Assembly: GCF_001983175.1 (NCBI RefSeq) | Contig: NZ_MNPW01000007.1 | Location: forward strand, 248,001-312,000 | DNA length: 64,000 nt | Reading direction: 5' to 3' | From: Pseudomonas cedrina subsp. cedrina | Lineage (GTDB): Bacteria > Pseudomonadota > Gammaproteobacteria > Pseudomonadales > Pseudomonadaceae | Part shown: positions 51,326-59,704 of the stretch, in pieces | Numbering within the stretch: position 1 is the first letter of the stretch | How the letters are laid out: every line of letters begins with the position of its first letter | Program-made: the position numbers and the translations under genes | Notes under the pieces: generated by a model | What the model was told of the DNA's origin: nothing | The model's input: only the letters and a program-made list of their open reading frames with translations | Database searches by the model: none

Positions 51326-53263
51326 CTAGGCCCGGGCACTGCGCCAGGCATTGATCAGCTGTTCGAAAGTCGCCTGGACACGCTGGATCAGGGTCTCATC
51401 ATCAATCTCCCCCGCCATCCACGCGCGGCTCGGCTCCTGGAAAATCGTGCGGCCCACGGCGAAGCCCCGGCAGGTGGTGCTCAGGCGTGCCTGCCGGAAG
51501 CCCTCGGCGAGGCATTCGGCCGAGGCATTCAGGCCCAGCAGCACCACGCCACGGCAGTACGGGTCGCGCTCATGAATCAGCTCGTCCAAGCGCTGCCAAT
51601 CTTCGGCTGACTGCGCCTCGATCTTCCACCACGCCGGGTAGATGCCCAGGTTGTAGAGGCGCTTGAGGCTGCGGTAGAGCACGTCCGGGTAGGTGGACGG
51701 ATGATCCTTGGGCGGGATGACTTCCAGCAGCAATTCATGGCCGCTGACGATGGAGGCCTCGTACACCGCCTTGAGTTGCGCCTCTTGCTCCAGGCGCAGC
51801 AACGGTTCATCGTCCGGGTGGAACTGCACCAGGCACTTGATGATTTGTTCCTGGGGCCAGGCGATCAGGTTGCTGCCGATCGAGCGGCCATGTTCGAACG
51901 CCAGGGGCCGCGAGTTCTGCACTTCCACCGGGCGCGCGATCCACCAGCCACGACCGCTGGCGGCGTTGAGCGCGTCCTGGCCGAAGCGCTGGTCGGCGAG
52001 CAGGCCCACATCGGCGTCGACGCCCTGCTCGCTCAGTTTGCGCTCGACCCGCTCGATGGCCTGGATAAACAGTTGCTTGGCGTCACTGATGCGCGCTGGG
52101 GCCTGGCCGCCTTTTTGCGCCAGTTCCACCAGTTGCCAGCGGTGGTCGAAGGCAAACACGAACAGCTGCTTCCAGGCCTTGCGCGGCACGGTCACGCGGT
52201 GCAGGCGTTGCAGGGTCACGTCCTGGTCGGGCCGGGTGATCGGCACCGGGCTGCTGAACAGGTACTCCAGCTCCGCAGGGGTCGGCATGGCCGGGGCGCA
52301 GGCGTGGCGCGAAACGACCAGGCCGCCGCAGGCGTTGGCCAACTGGCTGCAACGTTCATCGCTGGCATCGTTGATCCAGCCGCTGAGGAAGCCAGACATG
52401 AAGGCATCGCCGGCACCCAGTACATTGAGCACTTCCACGCGCACACCGGGATAAATGGCACCGTCTTCGAGCCGCGCCGGGATGGCACCGTGGATCACCG
52501 TGCAACCCTGCGGGCCGAGCTTGACCACCAGGGTCGCCGGGGTCAGTTCGCGCACTTTACGCAGGGCGGTGAGCAAGTCTTCACTGCCGCCGGCGATGAG
52601 GAATTCTTCTTCGGTACCCACGATCAGGTCAAAGCGCGGCAGGATTTTCTGCACATGCTGGCTGACGTTCTGGTCGGCGACAAAACGGGTCTCGCCATCC
52701 GCCTTGCCCGCCAGGCCCCACAGCACCGGGCGGTAGTCGATATCCAGCACGCGCTTGACGTTGTGCCGCGCGGCGTAATCCAGGGCCTGAATACTGGCCT
52801 TGTAGACGCCGTCGGTGGAGAAATGCGTGCCGGTGATCAGTAGCGCCTTGCTGGACGCAATAAAGTCTTCATGGATGTCTTCGGCGCGCAGGGCCATGTC
52901 GGCGCAGTTTTCGCGGTAGAACACCAGGGGGAAGGTTTCGCGGTCCTTGAGGCCCAGCAGCACCAGGGCGGTGAGGCGCTCCGGGTCGACCTTGATACCG
53001 CTGACGTCGCAGCCTTCACGGGCCAGGGATTCCACCAGGAAGCGGCCCATATGGTCGTCGCCGACCCGGCTCAGCATGGCCGACTTGAGCCCGAGCCTTG
53101 CGGTGCCGAAGGCGATATTGGCGGAGGAACCGCCGAGGTACTTGGCGAAGCTTGCAACGTCCTCAAGCCGCGCGCCCACTTGCTGTGCGTAAAGGTCGAC
53201 GCCCAGGCGCCCGAGGCAAATCAGATCCAATTGACGCCCACTGGCAAAACGAGTCTGGCCCAT
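51326..53263 (-). CDS. iolC: 5-dehydro-2-deoxygluconokinase fused to a DUF2090 (aldolase-like) domain
   Basis: 645 residues from ATG 53263 (AGGAG upstream), twice the length of B. subtilis IolC. The N-terminal half is a PfkB kinase: LICLGRLGVDLYAQQVG, YLGGSSANIAFGTARLGL, and the anion-hole motif VLGAGDAFMSGFLSGW near residue 287. From about residue 330 a DUF2090 domain follows (FVFAFDHRWQLVELA, LLLEVIPPKDHPST), which has the fold of class I aldolases such as the tagatose-bisphosphate type and probably splits 2-deoxy-5-keto-gluconate-6-phosphate (the IolJ step). First gene of the run; its start faces iolR. Confidence 0.93.
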   Translation of the reverse strand: MGQTRFASGRQLDLICLGRLGVDLYAQQVGARLEDVASFAKYLGGSSANIAFGTARLGLKSAMLSRVGDDHMGRFLVESLAREGCDVSGIKVDPERLTALVLLGLKDRETFPLVFYRENCADMALRAEDIHEDFIASSKALLITGTHFSTDGVYKASIQALDYAARHNVKRVLDIDYRPVLWGLAGKADGETRFVADQNVSQHVQKILPRFDLIVGTEEEFLIAGGSEDLLTALRKVRELTPATLVVKLGPQGCTVIHGAIPARLEDGAIYPGVRVEVLNVLGAGDAFMSGFLSGWINDASDERCSQLANACGGLVVSRHACAPAMPTPAELEYLFSSPVPITRPDQDVTLQRLHRVTVPRKAWKQLFVFAFDHRWQLVELAQKGGQAPARISDAKQLFIQAIERVERKLSEQGVDADVGLLADQRFGQDALNAASGRGWWIARPVEVQNSRPLAFEHGRSIGSNLIAWPQEQIIKCLVQFHPDDEPLLRLEQEAQLKAVYEASIVSGHELLLEVIPPKDHPSTYPDVLYRSLKRLYNLGIYPAWWKIEAQSAEDWQRLDELIHERDPYCRGVVLLGLNASAECLAEGFRQARLSTTCRGFAVGRTIFQEPSRAWMAGEIDDETLIQRVQATFEQLINAWRSARA

Positions 53264-53386
53264 GCTGGCTCCTGTTATTTTTATCAGCCTGCGTTGTGCC
53301 GCCGTGGCGACGGCAAACGCTCTTGGTGCAAGCAGACTAGAACGTCCGGCGGCGCCAATCAATATTTATTCCATATATTTTTTCAG

Positions 53387-53402
53387 TGGAATATTTTTTC
53401 CA
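53387..53402. promoter_or_regulatory. iolR: IolR-type operator in the iolC/iolR intergenic region
   Basis: TGGAATATTTTTTCCA has GGAA at 53388-53391, six bases, TTCC at 53398-53401. Same motif and spacing as the site in the importer promoter. A further TTCCA/TGGAA pair (53369-53391) lies next to it. It can serve both iolC and divergent iolR; I could not place promoter hexamers with confidence. Confidence 0.7.
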
Positions 53403-53547
53403 TTAAGCTTGCACAGGATCATTCCAGCCCCACTGCATCGTTTCAGCAGGCCGCGCCGCCCGTGATGCCGGGGTATTTTTTTGCGCCTACCCTGTAGACT
53501 TGCGCCACCCATCAGCGCATCAGAAGAAACTGTCAGAAGGATTGCCC

Positions 53548-54456
53548 ATGTCCCGCACCGATCACGAGACCGCCCTGGAAGAACCTGTCGCCAGCCCTCC
53601 GATCAATGCCGACCGTCTGTTGCAGCTGATTACCGACGAATACGAGAGCCTGCCGCGCCAGCTCAAGCGCATCGCCAGCTACATGAGCCAACAGAGCGAC
53701 CGGATCATGGTCGATCGCATCAGCGACATCGCCCGCGAGTGCGAAGTGCACCCGTCGGCCATCGTGCGGTTCTCCCAGCGCTTCGGGTTCAGTGGGTTCA
53801 GTGAGATGCAGGCGCTGTTTCGCGAGGCCTACACCCACAAGACCACGCCGGTGCAGAACTACCAGCAGCGCATCCGCAGCATGATCGCCAACAAGTCGCA
53901 AAAGGCCAGCGGCGGCGACCTGGCGCGTGAGTGCGTCAATGCAACATTGTCGGGTATCGAAAGGCTGGGGCTGGAATTGGACGACGTGGCCTTCGACAAG
54001 GCCGTGGACCTGGTGGTGAATGCCGACAATATCTACGTGGTCGGCGTACGCCGTTCCTTTGCGGTGGCCGATTACCTGGTCTACAACCTGCAGCACACCA
54101 ACAAGCGCATTCACTTGATCTCGGGCCTGGGTGGCAGCTACCGGGAGCAGATGCGCAGCGTGCGTGCCAATGACCTGGTGATCGCCATCAGCTTTACGCC
54201 TTACGGCAAAGAGACCCAGCATTGCCTGCGGATTGCACAGCATCACCAGGCCAAGACGCTGATCATTACCGACAGTAACCTGTCACCCCTGGCCAAGCGG
54301 GCGAACGCGGTGTTGTTGGTCAATGAGGGATCATCGTTTGCCTTCCGCTCGCTGAGCGCCACGCTGTGCCTGTGCCAGGCGTTGTTTATCGCGGTGGCGT
54401 ATCGGTTGGAGCTGAAGGTGGATGAAATTCATGAGCAGGTTGGTTTCGACGACTGA
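53548..54456 (+). CDS. iolR: RpiR-family transcriptional regulator, IolR-like
   Basis: 302 residues from ATG 53548 (AGAAGG 8 bases upstream). N-terminal RpiR helix-turn-helix (PRQLKRIASYMSQQSDRIMV, SDIARECEVHPSAIVRFSQR) and C-terminal SIS domain (NADNIYVVGVRRSFAVADYL, ISFTPYGKETQHCLRIAQHH). Divergent from iolC and separated by about 280 bp with a GGAA-N6-TTCC operator. RpiR-type IolR regulators of rhizobia and pseudomonads repress iol genes, with an inositol-derived sugar phosphate as likely inducer bound by the SIS domain. Confidence 0.9.
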   Translation: MSRTDHETALEEPVASPPINADRLLQLITDEYESLPRQLKRIASYMSQQSDRIMVDRISDIARECEVHPSAIVRFSQRFGFSGFSEMQALFREAYTHKTTPVQNYQQRIRSMIANKSQKASGGDLARECVNATLSGIERLGLELDDVAFDKAVDLVVNADNIYVVGVRRSFAVADYLVYNLQHTNKRIHLISGLGGSYREQMRSVRANDLVIAISFTPYGKETQHCLRIAQHHQAKTLIITDSNLSPLAKRANAVLLVNEGSSFAFRSLSATLCLCQALFIAVAYRLELKVDEIHEQVGFDD

Positions 54457-54478
54457 TAGAAACTTGCCCACAAACCAA

Positions 54479-54553
54479 TGTGGGAGCGGCGGTGTATCAG
54501 CCGGCACATCCGGTGACTGACACTGCGCATTCGCGGGCAAGCCCGCTCCCACA
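54479..54553. repeat. Degenerate REP doublet after iolR
   Basis: A unit TGTGGGAGCGGCGG and inverted CGGGCAAGCCCGCTCCCACA bracket 75 bp. It is a variant with GGGCAAGCCCGC in place of the GGCTTGCC core, close to the second REP type. Confidence 0.75.
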
Positions 54554-54569
54554 GGGGTGGAGCGGGCTT
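54539..54569. terminator. Terminator hairpin downstream of iolR
   Basis: AAGCCCGCTCC (54539-54549) pairs with GGAGCGGGCTT (54559-54569) over a 9-base loop, next to a short T-run. It overlaps the REP end and separates iolR from the convergent membrane-peptide gene. Confidence 0.65.
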
Positions 54570-54577
54570 TGCTCAAA

Positions 54578-54649
54578 TCACATAAAGATCGCGATCAGAA
54601 TGATGATCGGAATCGGAATGCCGAGGAACCACAGAAGTAATGAACGCAT
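54578..54649 (-). CDS. Tiny membrane peptide (23 residues)
   Basis: ATG 54649 has an excellent AAGGAG six bases ahead, which is hard to explain without translation. The product is one hydrophobic helix (MRSLLLWFLGIPIPIIILIA, then IFM). Similar LLLWFLGIPIP peptides occur in other proteobacterial genomes by my recollection. It begins 15 bp after the stop of the membrane protein gene and must share its transcript. Function unknown; a small partner of the larger membrane protein is a natural guess. It is too short for usual gene calling. Confidence 0.7.
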   Translation of the reverse strand: MRSLLLWFLGIPIPIIILIAIFM

Positions 54650-54664
54650 GATGTTCTCCTTTTA

Positions 54665-55567
54665 TTAACGGACAAAGTGTTCGGTTTCGACATACACCAC
54701 CGCATCCCGGCGACGACCGCCGAAGGTTGCAGCGAAGCTGGCGAAGAAGGCGCCAATCAGCAGCGCGATGAACATCCACAGCGACGTGTAGGCGGCCACT
54801 TTCGCGGCAGTGTCGGCGGCTTGCTTGGCCTTGAGCTTGGCGTCTTCGACGGCTTTACGGGCATCGCCGTAAACCTTGTCGATACGCGCCTCGGCGTCGG
54901 CCTGGCTGAGGTTGGTGCGCTGGCTGATCAACTGGGCCAGGTAGGCGCGGTCTTCAGCAGCCAGCTCACCGTTGTTGCTCACGGTGCGACCGAGAATCCG
55001 TGCGACCACACCGTGTACCGCATCGTCGCTGACCGCCGCAGGGCGATCATCGCGAAACAGGCTGTCGACATAGTAATCAAGGTGATCGGCACTGCCATTG
55101 GCCGCAGAACCGGCGGCTTGGGTCATGCCACCGGCGGCGCCCGATACCACGCTGGCACCGGCTTTCACACCGCCGCTGACGGCACTGCTCACCGAACCGA
55201 CCACCAGCATTGCCGTGATCAGCGTGGCCACGGCCCAGGCCAGGAAACCGTGGGCGGTATCGCGAAAGTACACCTCATCGCCGTGCATGTTGGCCCATTT
55301 CACTCGCAACCGGCCGGCAATGTAGCCGCCCAGCCCGGATGCGACGATCTGGGTAAACGCCAGCCAGATAATCGTGGAGATGCCAAGCCCCTTGGCGCTG
55401 ATACCGCTGTCGGCCCACGGCGATACCGCCGAAAAGCCCAGGCCGAAGCCCAGCAATACCAGGATGAGCGACAACGCAGCCGCCGCGGCGGCCCCGGCAA
55501 AGATCGCCCCCCAGGAAACCCCGGAGAGCGTGCTCGACTCGTGCAGCGTGGAAGAAGAGGTGATCAT
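54665..55567 (-). CDS. Alanine-rich membrane protein of unknown function
   Basis: 300 residues. Four or five hydrophobic helices: SWGAIFAGAAAAAALSLILV, IIWLAFTQIVASGLGGYIAG, FLAWAVATLITAMLVVGSVS and near the end SLWMFIALLIGAFFASFAAT. The centre is a soluble loop with an acidic heptad-like stretch (ARIDKVYGDARKAVEDAKLK). The start has a weak ribosome site. I recognise the type only as a conserved inner-membrane protein. A 23-residue membrane peptide follows directly. Confidence 0.75.
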   Translation of the reverse strand: MITSSSTLHESSTLSGVSWGAIFAGAAAAAALSLILVLLGFGLGFSAVSPWADSGISAKGLGISTIIWLAFTQIVASGLGGYIAGRLRVKWANMHGDEVYFRDTAHGFLAWAVATLITAMLVVGSVSSAVSGGVKAGASVVSGAAGGMTQAAGSAANGSADHLDYYVDSLFRDDRPAAVSDDAVHGVVARILGRTVSNNGELAAEDRAYLAQLISQRTNLSQADAEARIDKVYGDARKAVEDAKLKAKQAADTAAKVAAYTSLWMFIALLIGAFFASFAATFGGRRRDAVVYVETEHFVR

Positions 55568-55690
55568 TGTTGTTTGCTCCCGGCAGGAAAAATAGTGTTA
55601 CAAGTCTCAAAAGGGACAGTGCAGGCCCCATGCCAGGCGCGGAGAAATTTAAAATCGTTATATTTCAATAAGTTAACTAATTTGAACTTA

Positions 55691-55710
55691 TGCAACCCAT
55701 GCAAGTTGCA
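55691..55710. promoter_or_regulatory. Inverted repeat in the gap before the two-component system
   Basis: TGCAAC (55691-55696) and GTTGCA (55705-55710) around 8 bases, in an AT-rich stretch of the 322-bp gap between the membrane protein gene (minus) and the response regulator gene (plus). It could be a regulator site; nothing else in the gap stands out. Confidence 0.3.
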
Positions 55711-55889
55711 AGAAATGATCGATTCAAGCGGGCGTTATGCACTCTTGCGTTCGAACACCGACCCAGGGCCACGCGGCGCCCATGAAATCTGTGTCAGTTT
55801 TGCCAAAGTGAAGTTTTATTTAGGAAGCGTTCAGCCATTTCTTGGCAAAATGCCCGCACTTCAGTGTGAATCGCTCACCAGGTAATCCT

Positions 55890-56573
55890 ATGACCCGTAT
55901 TTTGACCATCGAGGATGACGCCGTAACGGCCCGCGAGATCGTCGCCGAGCTGAGTAGCCATGGACTGGAAGTAGATTGGGTAGACAATGGCCGCGAAGGC
56001 CTGGTGCGTGCCGTGAGCGGTGATTACGACCTGATCACCCTCGACCGCATGCTGCCGGAACTCGACGGCCTGGCCATCGTCACCACCCTGCGCACCATCG
56101 GTGTGGCGACGCCGATCCTGATGATCAGCGCCCTCTCCGATGTCGACGAACGCGTGCGCGGCCTGCGGGCCGGCGGTGACGATTACCTGACCAAGCCGTT
56201 CGCCTCGGATGAAATGGCCGCCCGCGTCGAAGTGCTGCTGCGGCGCAAGAGCACGGTCAAGGAGTTCGAAACCGCCCTGCGCGTGGCCGACCTGGAGCTG
56301 AACCTGATCAGCCGCGAAGCCAGCCGCGCCGACCAACCGCTGAGCCTGTTGCCCACCGAATACAAGTTGCTCGAATTCCTGATGCGCAACACCGGGCAGA
56401 TCCTGTCGCGGATGATGATCTTCGAAGAGGTCTGGGGCTATCACTTCGACCCGGGCACCAACCTGATCGATGTGCACATCGGTCGCCTGCGCAAGAAAAT
56501 CGACCCGCCAGGCCTCCCGCCGTTGATCCGCACGGTGCGAGGTTCCGGTTATGTCATTGCTGAACCCCTCTAA
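55890..56573 (+). CDS. OmpR-family response regulator
   Basis: 227 residues from ATG 55890. Receiver domain residues 1-115: acidic pair ED at 8-9 with D10, phospho-acceptor Asp52 (LITLDRMLP), Lys in LTKPFAS near 102. C-terminal winged helix (PTEYKLLEFLMRNTGQILSR, NLIDVHIGRLRKKI, IRTVRGSGYV). The stop overlaps the sensor kinase start by 23 bp, so the two are coupled. Output genes unknown; the neighbouring membrane protein gene across the gap is a candidate. Confidence 0.92.
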   Translation: MTRILTIEDDAVTAREIVAELSSHGLEVDWVDNGREGLVRAVSGDYDLITLDRMLPELDGLAIVTTLRTIGVATPILMISALSDVDERVRGLRAGGDDYLTKPFASDEMAARVEVLLRRKSTVKEFETALRVADLELNLISREASRADQPLSLLPTEYKLLEFLMRNTGQILSRMMIFEEVWGYHFDPGTNLIDVHIGRLRKKIDPPGLPPLIRTVRGSGYVIAEPL

Positions 56574-57945
56574 GGGCTGGCGCTCTTCCAGCAGCCGTTT
56601 GCTGGCGCTATACAGCTCGTTATTCGTGGCCTGGAGCTGCATCCTGATGGGGGTGCTGTATTTTGAGGTGTCGGGTTACCTGGGAGACTTGTCGCGCCAT
56701 TCCCTGCTGCAGCGCCAGCACCTGTTCCAGCGCTTTGACGGCGAAGAATTGGTGGAGGCGCTGACCACCAGCATGACCTTCGACATGAAGGGCGTGGACG
56801 CCTATGGCCTGTTCGACGAGCAATTGCGCCCCCTCAGCGGGCCGATCCGCGCAGTGCCGCCGGACCTGCCCCTGGACGGCAAAATCCATGCCCTGGCCAA
56901 TTGCGTCGACTCCGACGACCCCAAACTGCCCAAGGACAGCTGCGACGCCGTGGCCACCCACACCGCGGACGGCCGCTGGCTGGTACTGGTGCGCGCCAAC
57001 GGTTCGCTGTTCGGCGTGACCCGGATCATCTGGCATGCCCTGCTATGGGCTCTGTCGCTGACGATCATTCCGGGCGCGGCCGGCTGGCATCTGTTGCGCC
57101 GCCGCCCGTTGCGGCGGATTCGCGGGATCCAGGCCAGCGCCGAAGCCATCGTCGCCGGCGACCTCACCCACCGCCTGCCGCTGTCGAACCGCCGCGACGA
57201 ACTGGACATGCTCGCGGCCATCGTCAACGCCATGCTCGACCGCATCGAAAAGCTGATGAACGAGGTCAAGGGTGTGTGCGACAACATCGCCCACGACCTG
57301 CGCACCCCGCTGACTCGCCTGCGCGCGCAGTTGTATCGCATCAAACAGGAGGCCGAGGCGGAGTCGGACTGCGCAGTGAAGCTGGACGACGCGATTGCCG
57401 AGACCGACACCCTGATGGCGCGCTTTCGCGGGCTATTACGTATCTCCGAACTGGAAGACCACCAGCGACGCTCCGGTTTCCTGGTGATGGACCCGTTGCC
57501 GCTATTGCGCGAGTTGCACGACTTTTACCTGCCCCTGGCGGAAGAAGGCGAGCTGCAGCTGGTGCTGGAGGCACCTGACTCGTTGCCGTGGATCACCGGC
57601 GACCGCGCACTGCTGTTCGAGGCCCTGGCCAACCTGCTGAGCAACTCGATCAAGTTCTCGCCACCGGGCGGCGAAGTGAGGTTGCGCGGGGTCAACGATG
57701 CCGGCAGTACCCGCATCGAAGTACACGACTCCGGGCCGGGCATACCGGCGGCCGAGCGCAAGGCGGTGTTCCAACGCTTTTATCGCGTGGACGAAAGCGA
57801 CCAGCAAGGTGGGTTCGGCCTGGGCCTGTCGATCGTGGCGGCGATCATCAACTTGCATGGGTTCAAGTTGGAGGTGGGCGCCAGCGCAAGCGGCGGGGCT
57901 AGGCTGATGCTGGAGTGTCGCCAGCAGTTGATGCCCGAAGCCTGA
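56551..57945 (+). CDS. Two-component sensor histidine kinase
   Basis: 464 residues. Two membrane helices (about 18-40 and 155-178) enclose a periplasmic sensor of 115 residues with two cysteines (ALANCVDSDDPKLPKDSCDA). HAMP domain follows (LRRRPLRRIRGIQASAEAIV), then the H-box IAHDLRTPLTRLRA with His248, N-box LANLLSNSIKFSP, and G-boxes VHDSGPGIP and GFGLGLSIV. Partner of the overlapping response regulator. The stimulus is not evident. Confidence 0.92.
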   Translation: MSLLNPSKGWRSSSSRLLALYSSLFVAWSCILMGVLYFEVSGYLGDLSRHSLLQRQHLFQRFDGEELVEALTTSMTFDMKGVDAYGLFDEQLRPLSGPIRAVPPDLPLDGKIHALANCVDSDDPKLPKDSCDAVATHTADGRWLVLVRANGSLFGVTRIIWHALLWALSLTIIPGAAGWHLLRRRPLRRIRGIQASAEAIVAGDLTHRLPLSNRRDELDMLAAIVNAMLDRIEKLMNEVKGVCDNIAHDLRTPLTRLRAQLYRIKQEAEAESDCAVKLDDAIAETDTLMARFRGLLRISELEDHQRRSGFLVMDPLPLLRELHDFYLPLAEEGELQLVLEAPDSLPWITGDRALLFEALANLLSNSIKFSPPGGEVRLRGVNDAGSTRIEVHDSGPGIPAAERKAVFQRFYRVDESDQQGGFGLGLSIVAAIINLHGFKLEVGASASGGARLMLECRQQLMPEA

Positions 57946-57961
57946 GATCGGCACGATCATC

Positions 57962-58049
57962 TGTGGGAGCTGGCTTGCCTGCGATAGCGGTGGATCAGTC
58001 GCTGTTTGTTGACTGACACTCCGCTATCGCAGGCAAGCCAGCTCCCACA
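57962..58049. repeat. REP doublet (REPIN)
   Basis: Inverted TGTGGGAGCTGGCTTGCCTG units with a 34-bp spacer, between the convergent histidine kinase and SRPBCC genes. Confidence 0.9.
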
Positions 58050-58072
58050 TTGGGTTTGCGGTGTTTGAAAGA

Positions 58073-58489
58073 TCAGGCCGGGAAGTTGGCGCGCAACGCC
58101 TCTAACCCACCGCTGTACACGCCGGCAAACAACGCTTCGACCGCCGCATCTTCAGTCCCGGCCGCGGGGGTAAACACGCCGGACCAGGTCACCTTCGCCG
58201 ACGACTCCGTCAGCGCCTCGACCTGCAACGTTGCCAGGTAGGCACTCACCGGGAACGGTGACTGTTCAATGGTGTAGCTGTAGGTGCGCGCCACGTTATC
58301 GAAGGTCTGCAAACGCTCGACGATCACGCCACCGTCGGCGGTGGTCAGGTGCCGCACGCGGCCGCCTTCGCCGGGCTCGCTCTTGGCGATAAGGGGCAGC
58401 CAGTCCGGCAGGCTGTTGAAGCCGCCGACCAATTGCCAGACCTGGTCGGCCGGCACCGGGATTTCAATTACGGAAGATGCTGTTGGCAC
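58073..58489 (-). CDS. SRPBCC-family (polyketide cyclase-like) protein
   Basis: 138 residues from GTG 58489, chosen because GGAG is 8 bases upstream and the text before it does not look like protein; an ATG at 58534 is the alternative. The START/Bet v 1-like fold is seen in VIEIPVPADQVWQLVGGFNS, LPDWLPLIAKSEPGEGGRVR and a long C-terminal helix (VEALFAGVYSGGLEALRANF). Family members bind small hydrophobic ligands. No specific role is known; the aco genes next to it are on the same strand but 110 bp upstream. Confidence 0.82.
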   Translation of the reverse strand: MPTASSVIEIPVPADQVWQLVGGFNSLPDWLPLIAKSEPGEGGRVRHLTTADGGVIVERLQTFDNVARTYSYTIEQSPFPVSAYLATLQVEALTESSAKVTWSGVFTPAAGTEDAAVEALFAGVYSGGLEALRANFPA

Positions 58490-58563
58490 GGTAAATCTCC
58501 AAAAGTCGTAGGAAAACGTCGCCCAGCCTGCCACGCCCGAGGCATCAATGCATCCATTGATAC

Positions 58564-58585
58564 AGGAGGGAGCACGCCCCCTCCT
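58564..58585 (-). terminator. Hairpin after acoC
   Basis: AGGAGGG (58564-58570) pairs with CCCTCCT (58579-58585) over 8 bases, about 15 bp after the acoC stop. No long T-tract follows on the minus strand. Probable end of the acoABC message. Confidence 0.45.
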
Positions 58586-58600
58586 GCCCTTGCTGGCAGG

Positions 58601-59704
58601 TCAGGGCAACGATTTGAGGAAGGTATTGACCAATTGGTTCACCCGTTCCGCCGCTTCCAACTGCACCATATGCCCCTGCCCCGGCAGAATCTCCACCTGG
58701 GCCGGCAACCCCTCGGCATGCGTCGCCGGGATGATTGCATCATCGCTGCCCCAGATCACCAGGCTCGGCTGTCGCCCCACCCCACCGCGCAGATCGATCG
58801 TCTGCCGCCCGCCCTCGAACAGCTGCTGATTGAGCTGGCGCAGGGCTTGGTCCACGCCTTCGAGCCGCTTGAACTTGAGCATGTCCTCCAGCATCTGCCG
58901 CGTCACCAGCGCAGGGTCGCTGAACAATTGGGTCAACTGAGGCTTGAGGGCATTGCGGTTTGTCGCGTCGGCAAAGCCTTGCAGGTAGTCACCGTTGATA
59001 TCCGGGCCCAGGCCGGCGCTGGCGATCAGGGTCAACGACGCGACGCGCTCGGGTGCCTGGGCGGCAACCGTCAGGGAAACCAGCCCGCCCATGGAATGCC
59101 CGGCCAGGTGCACGCGGTCGAGCTTGAGGTGGTCAAGCAGGGCCAACACCGCCTGGCTCAGCTCCTGGGCATCGGCGCTTTGCAAGTGCTTGCCCGACTC
59201 GCCATGCCCCGGCAGGTCCAGGGCGATCACCCGGCGCTCGGTGGCCAATGCCGGTTGGTTGAACAGCCAGTTGTTCAGGTCGCCACCAAACCCGTGGACC
59301 AGCACCAACGGCGTGCCGCCCTCGCCCAGGTCGAGATAACGCAGCAAGCGCCCGCCTATCTCGGCTTTCTGCGCAGTTGGCCCAGAGGCTTCGGCCTCGG
59401 CCGCGCTGGAAACAAACCCGGCGTTGAAGCGTTCAATCACGGCGTCAATCTCTGCCTCGGTGGCCTCGCCTTCCACGACGATCCCCAGCAAGGCGCCGAC
59501 CGGCAAGGTCTCGTCGCTCAGCGCCAATACCCGGCGCAACACGCCACTGAAGGGCGCCTCGACGCTGCTGGAGATTTTGTCGGTCTCTACGTCCAGCACC
59601 TCCTCGCCTTTCTCCACTCGGTCGCCGGGTTGCTTGAGCCAGACATCGATGCGTCCTTCGGTCATCGACAGCCCCCACTTGGGCATGGTCAGGGTGTGGA
59701 TCAT
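58601..59704 (-). CDS. acoC: Acetoin dehydrogenase E2 component (dihydrolipoyl acetyltransferase, alpha/beta hydrolase type)
   Basis: 367 residues. N-terminal lipoyl domain with the modified Lys43 in VETDKISSSVEAP, then an alpha/beta hydrolase fold (VLVHGFGGDLNNWLFN, nucleophile elbow LAGHSMGGLVS, and near the end PGQGHMVQLE with the catalytic His). This replaces the usual acyltransferase domain and is the arrangement seen in AcoC of Pseudomonas and Ralstonia. It accepts the acetyl group from the E1 AcoAB. ATG 59704 overlaps the acoB stop by 4 bp. Confidence 0.93.
   Translation of the reverse strand: MIHTLTMPKWGLSMTEGRIDVWLKQPGDRVEKGEEVLDVETDKISSSVEAPFSGVLRRVLALSDETLPVGALLGIVVEGEATEAEIDAVIERFNAGFVSSAAEAEASGPTAQKAEIGGRLLRYLDLGEGGTPLVLVHGFGGDLNNWLFNQPALATERRVIALDLPGHGESGKHLQSADAQELSQAVLALLDHLKLDRVHLAGHSMGGLVSLTVAAQAPERVASLTLIASAGLGPDINGDYLQGFADATNRNALKPQLTQLFSDPALVTRQMLEDMLKFKRLEGVDQALRQLNQQLFEGGRQTIDLRGGVGRQPSLVIWGSDDAIIPATHAEGLPAQVEILPGQGHMVQLEAAERVNQLVNTFLKSLP

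Noticed and set aside
53100..53547. Placement of specific iolC and iolR promoter hexamers
   Set aside because: Several AT-rich candidates overlap the operator and none is clearly best.
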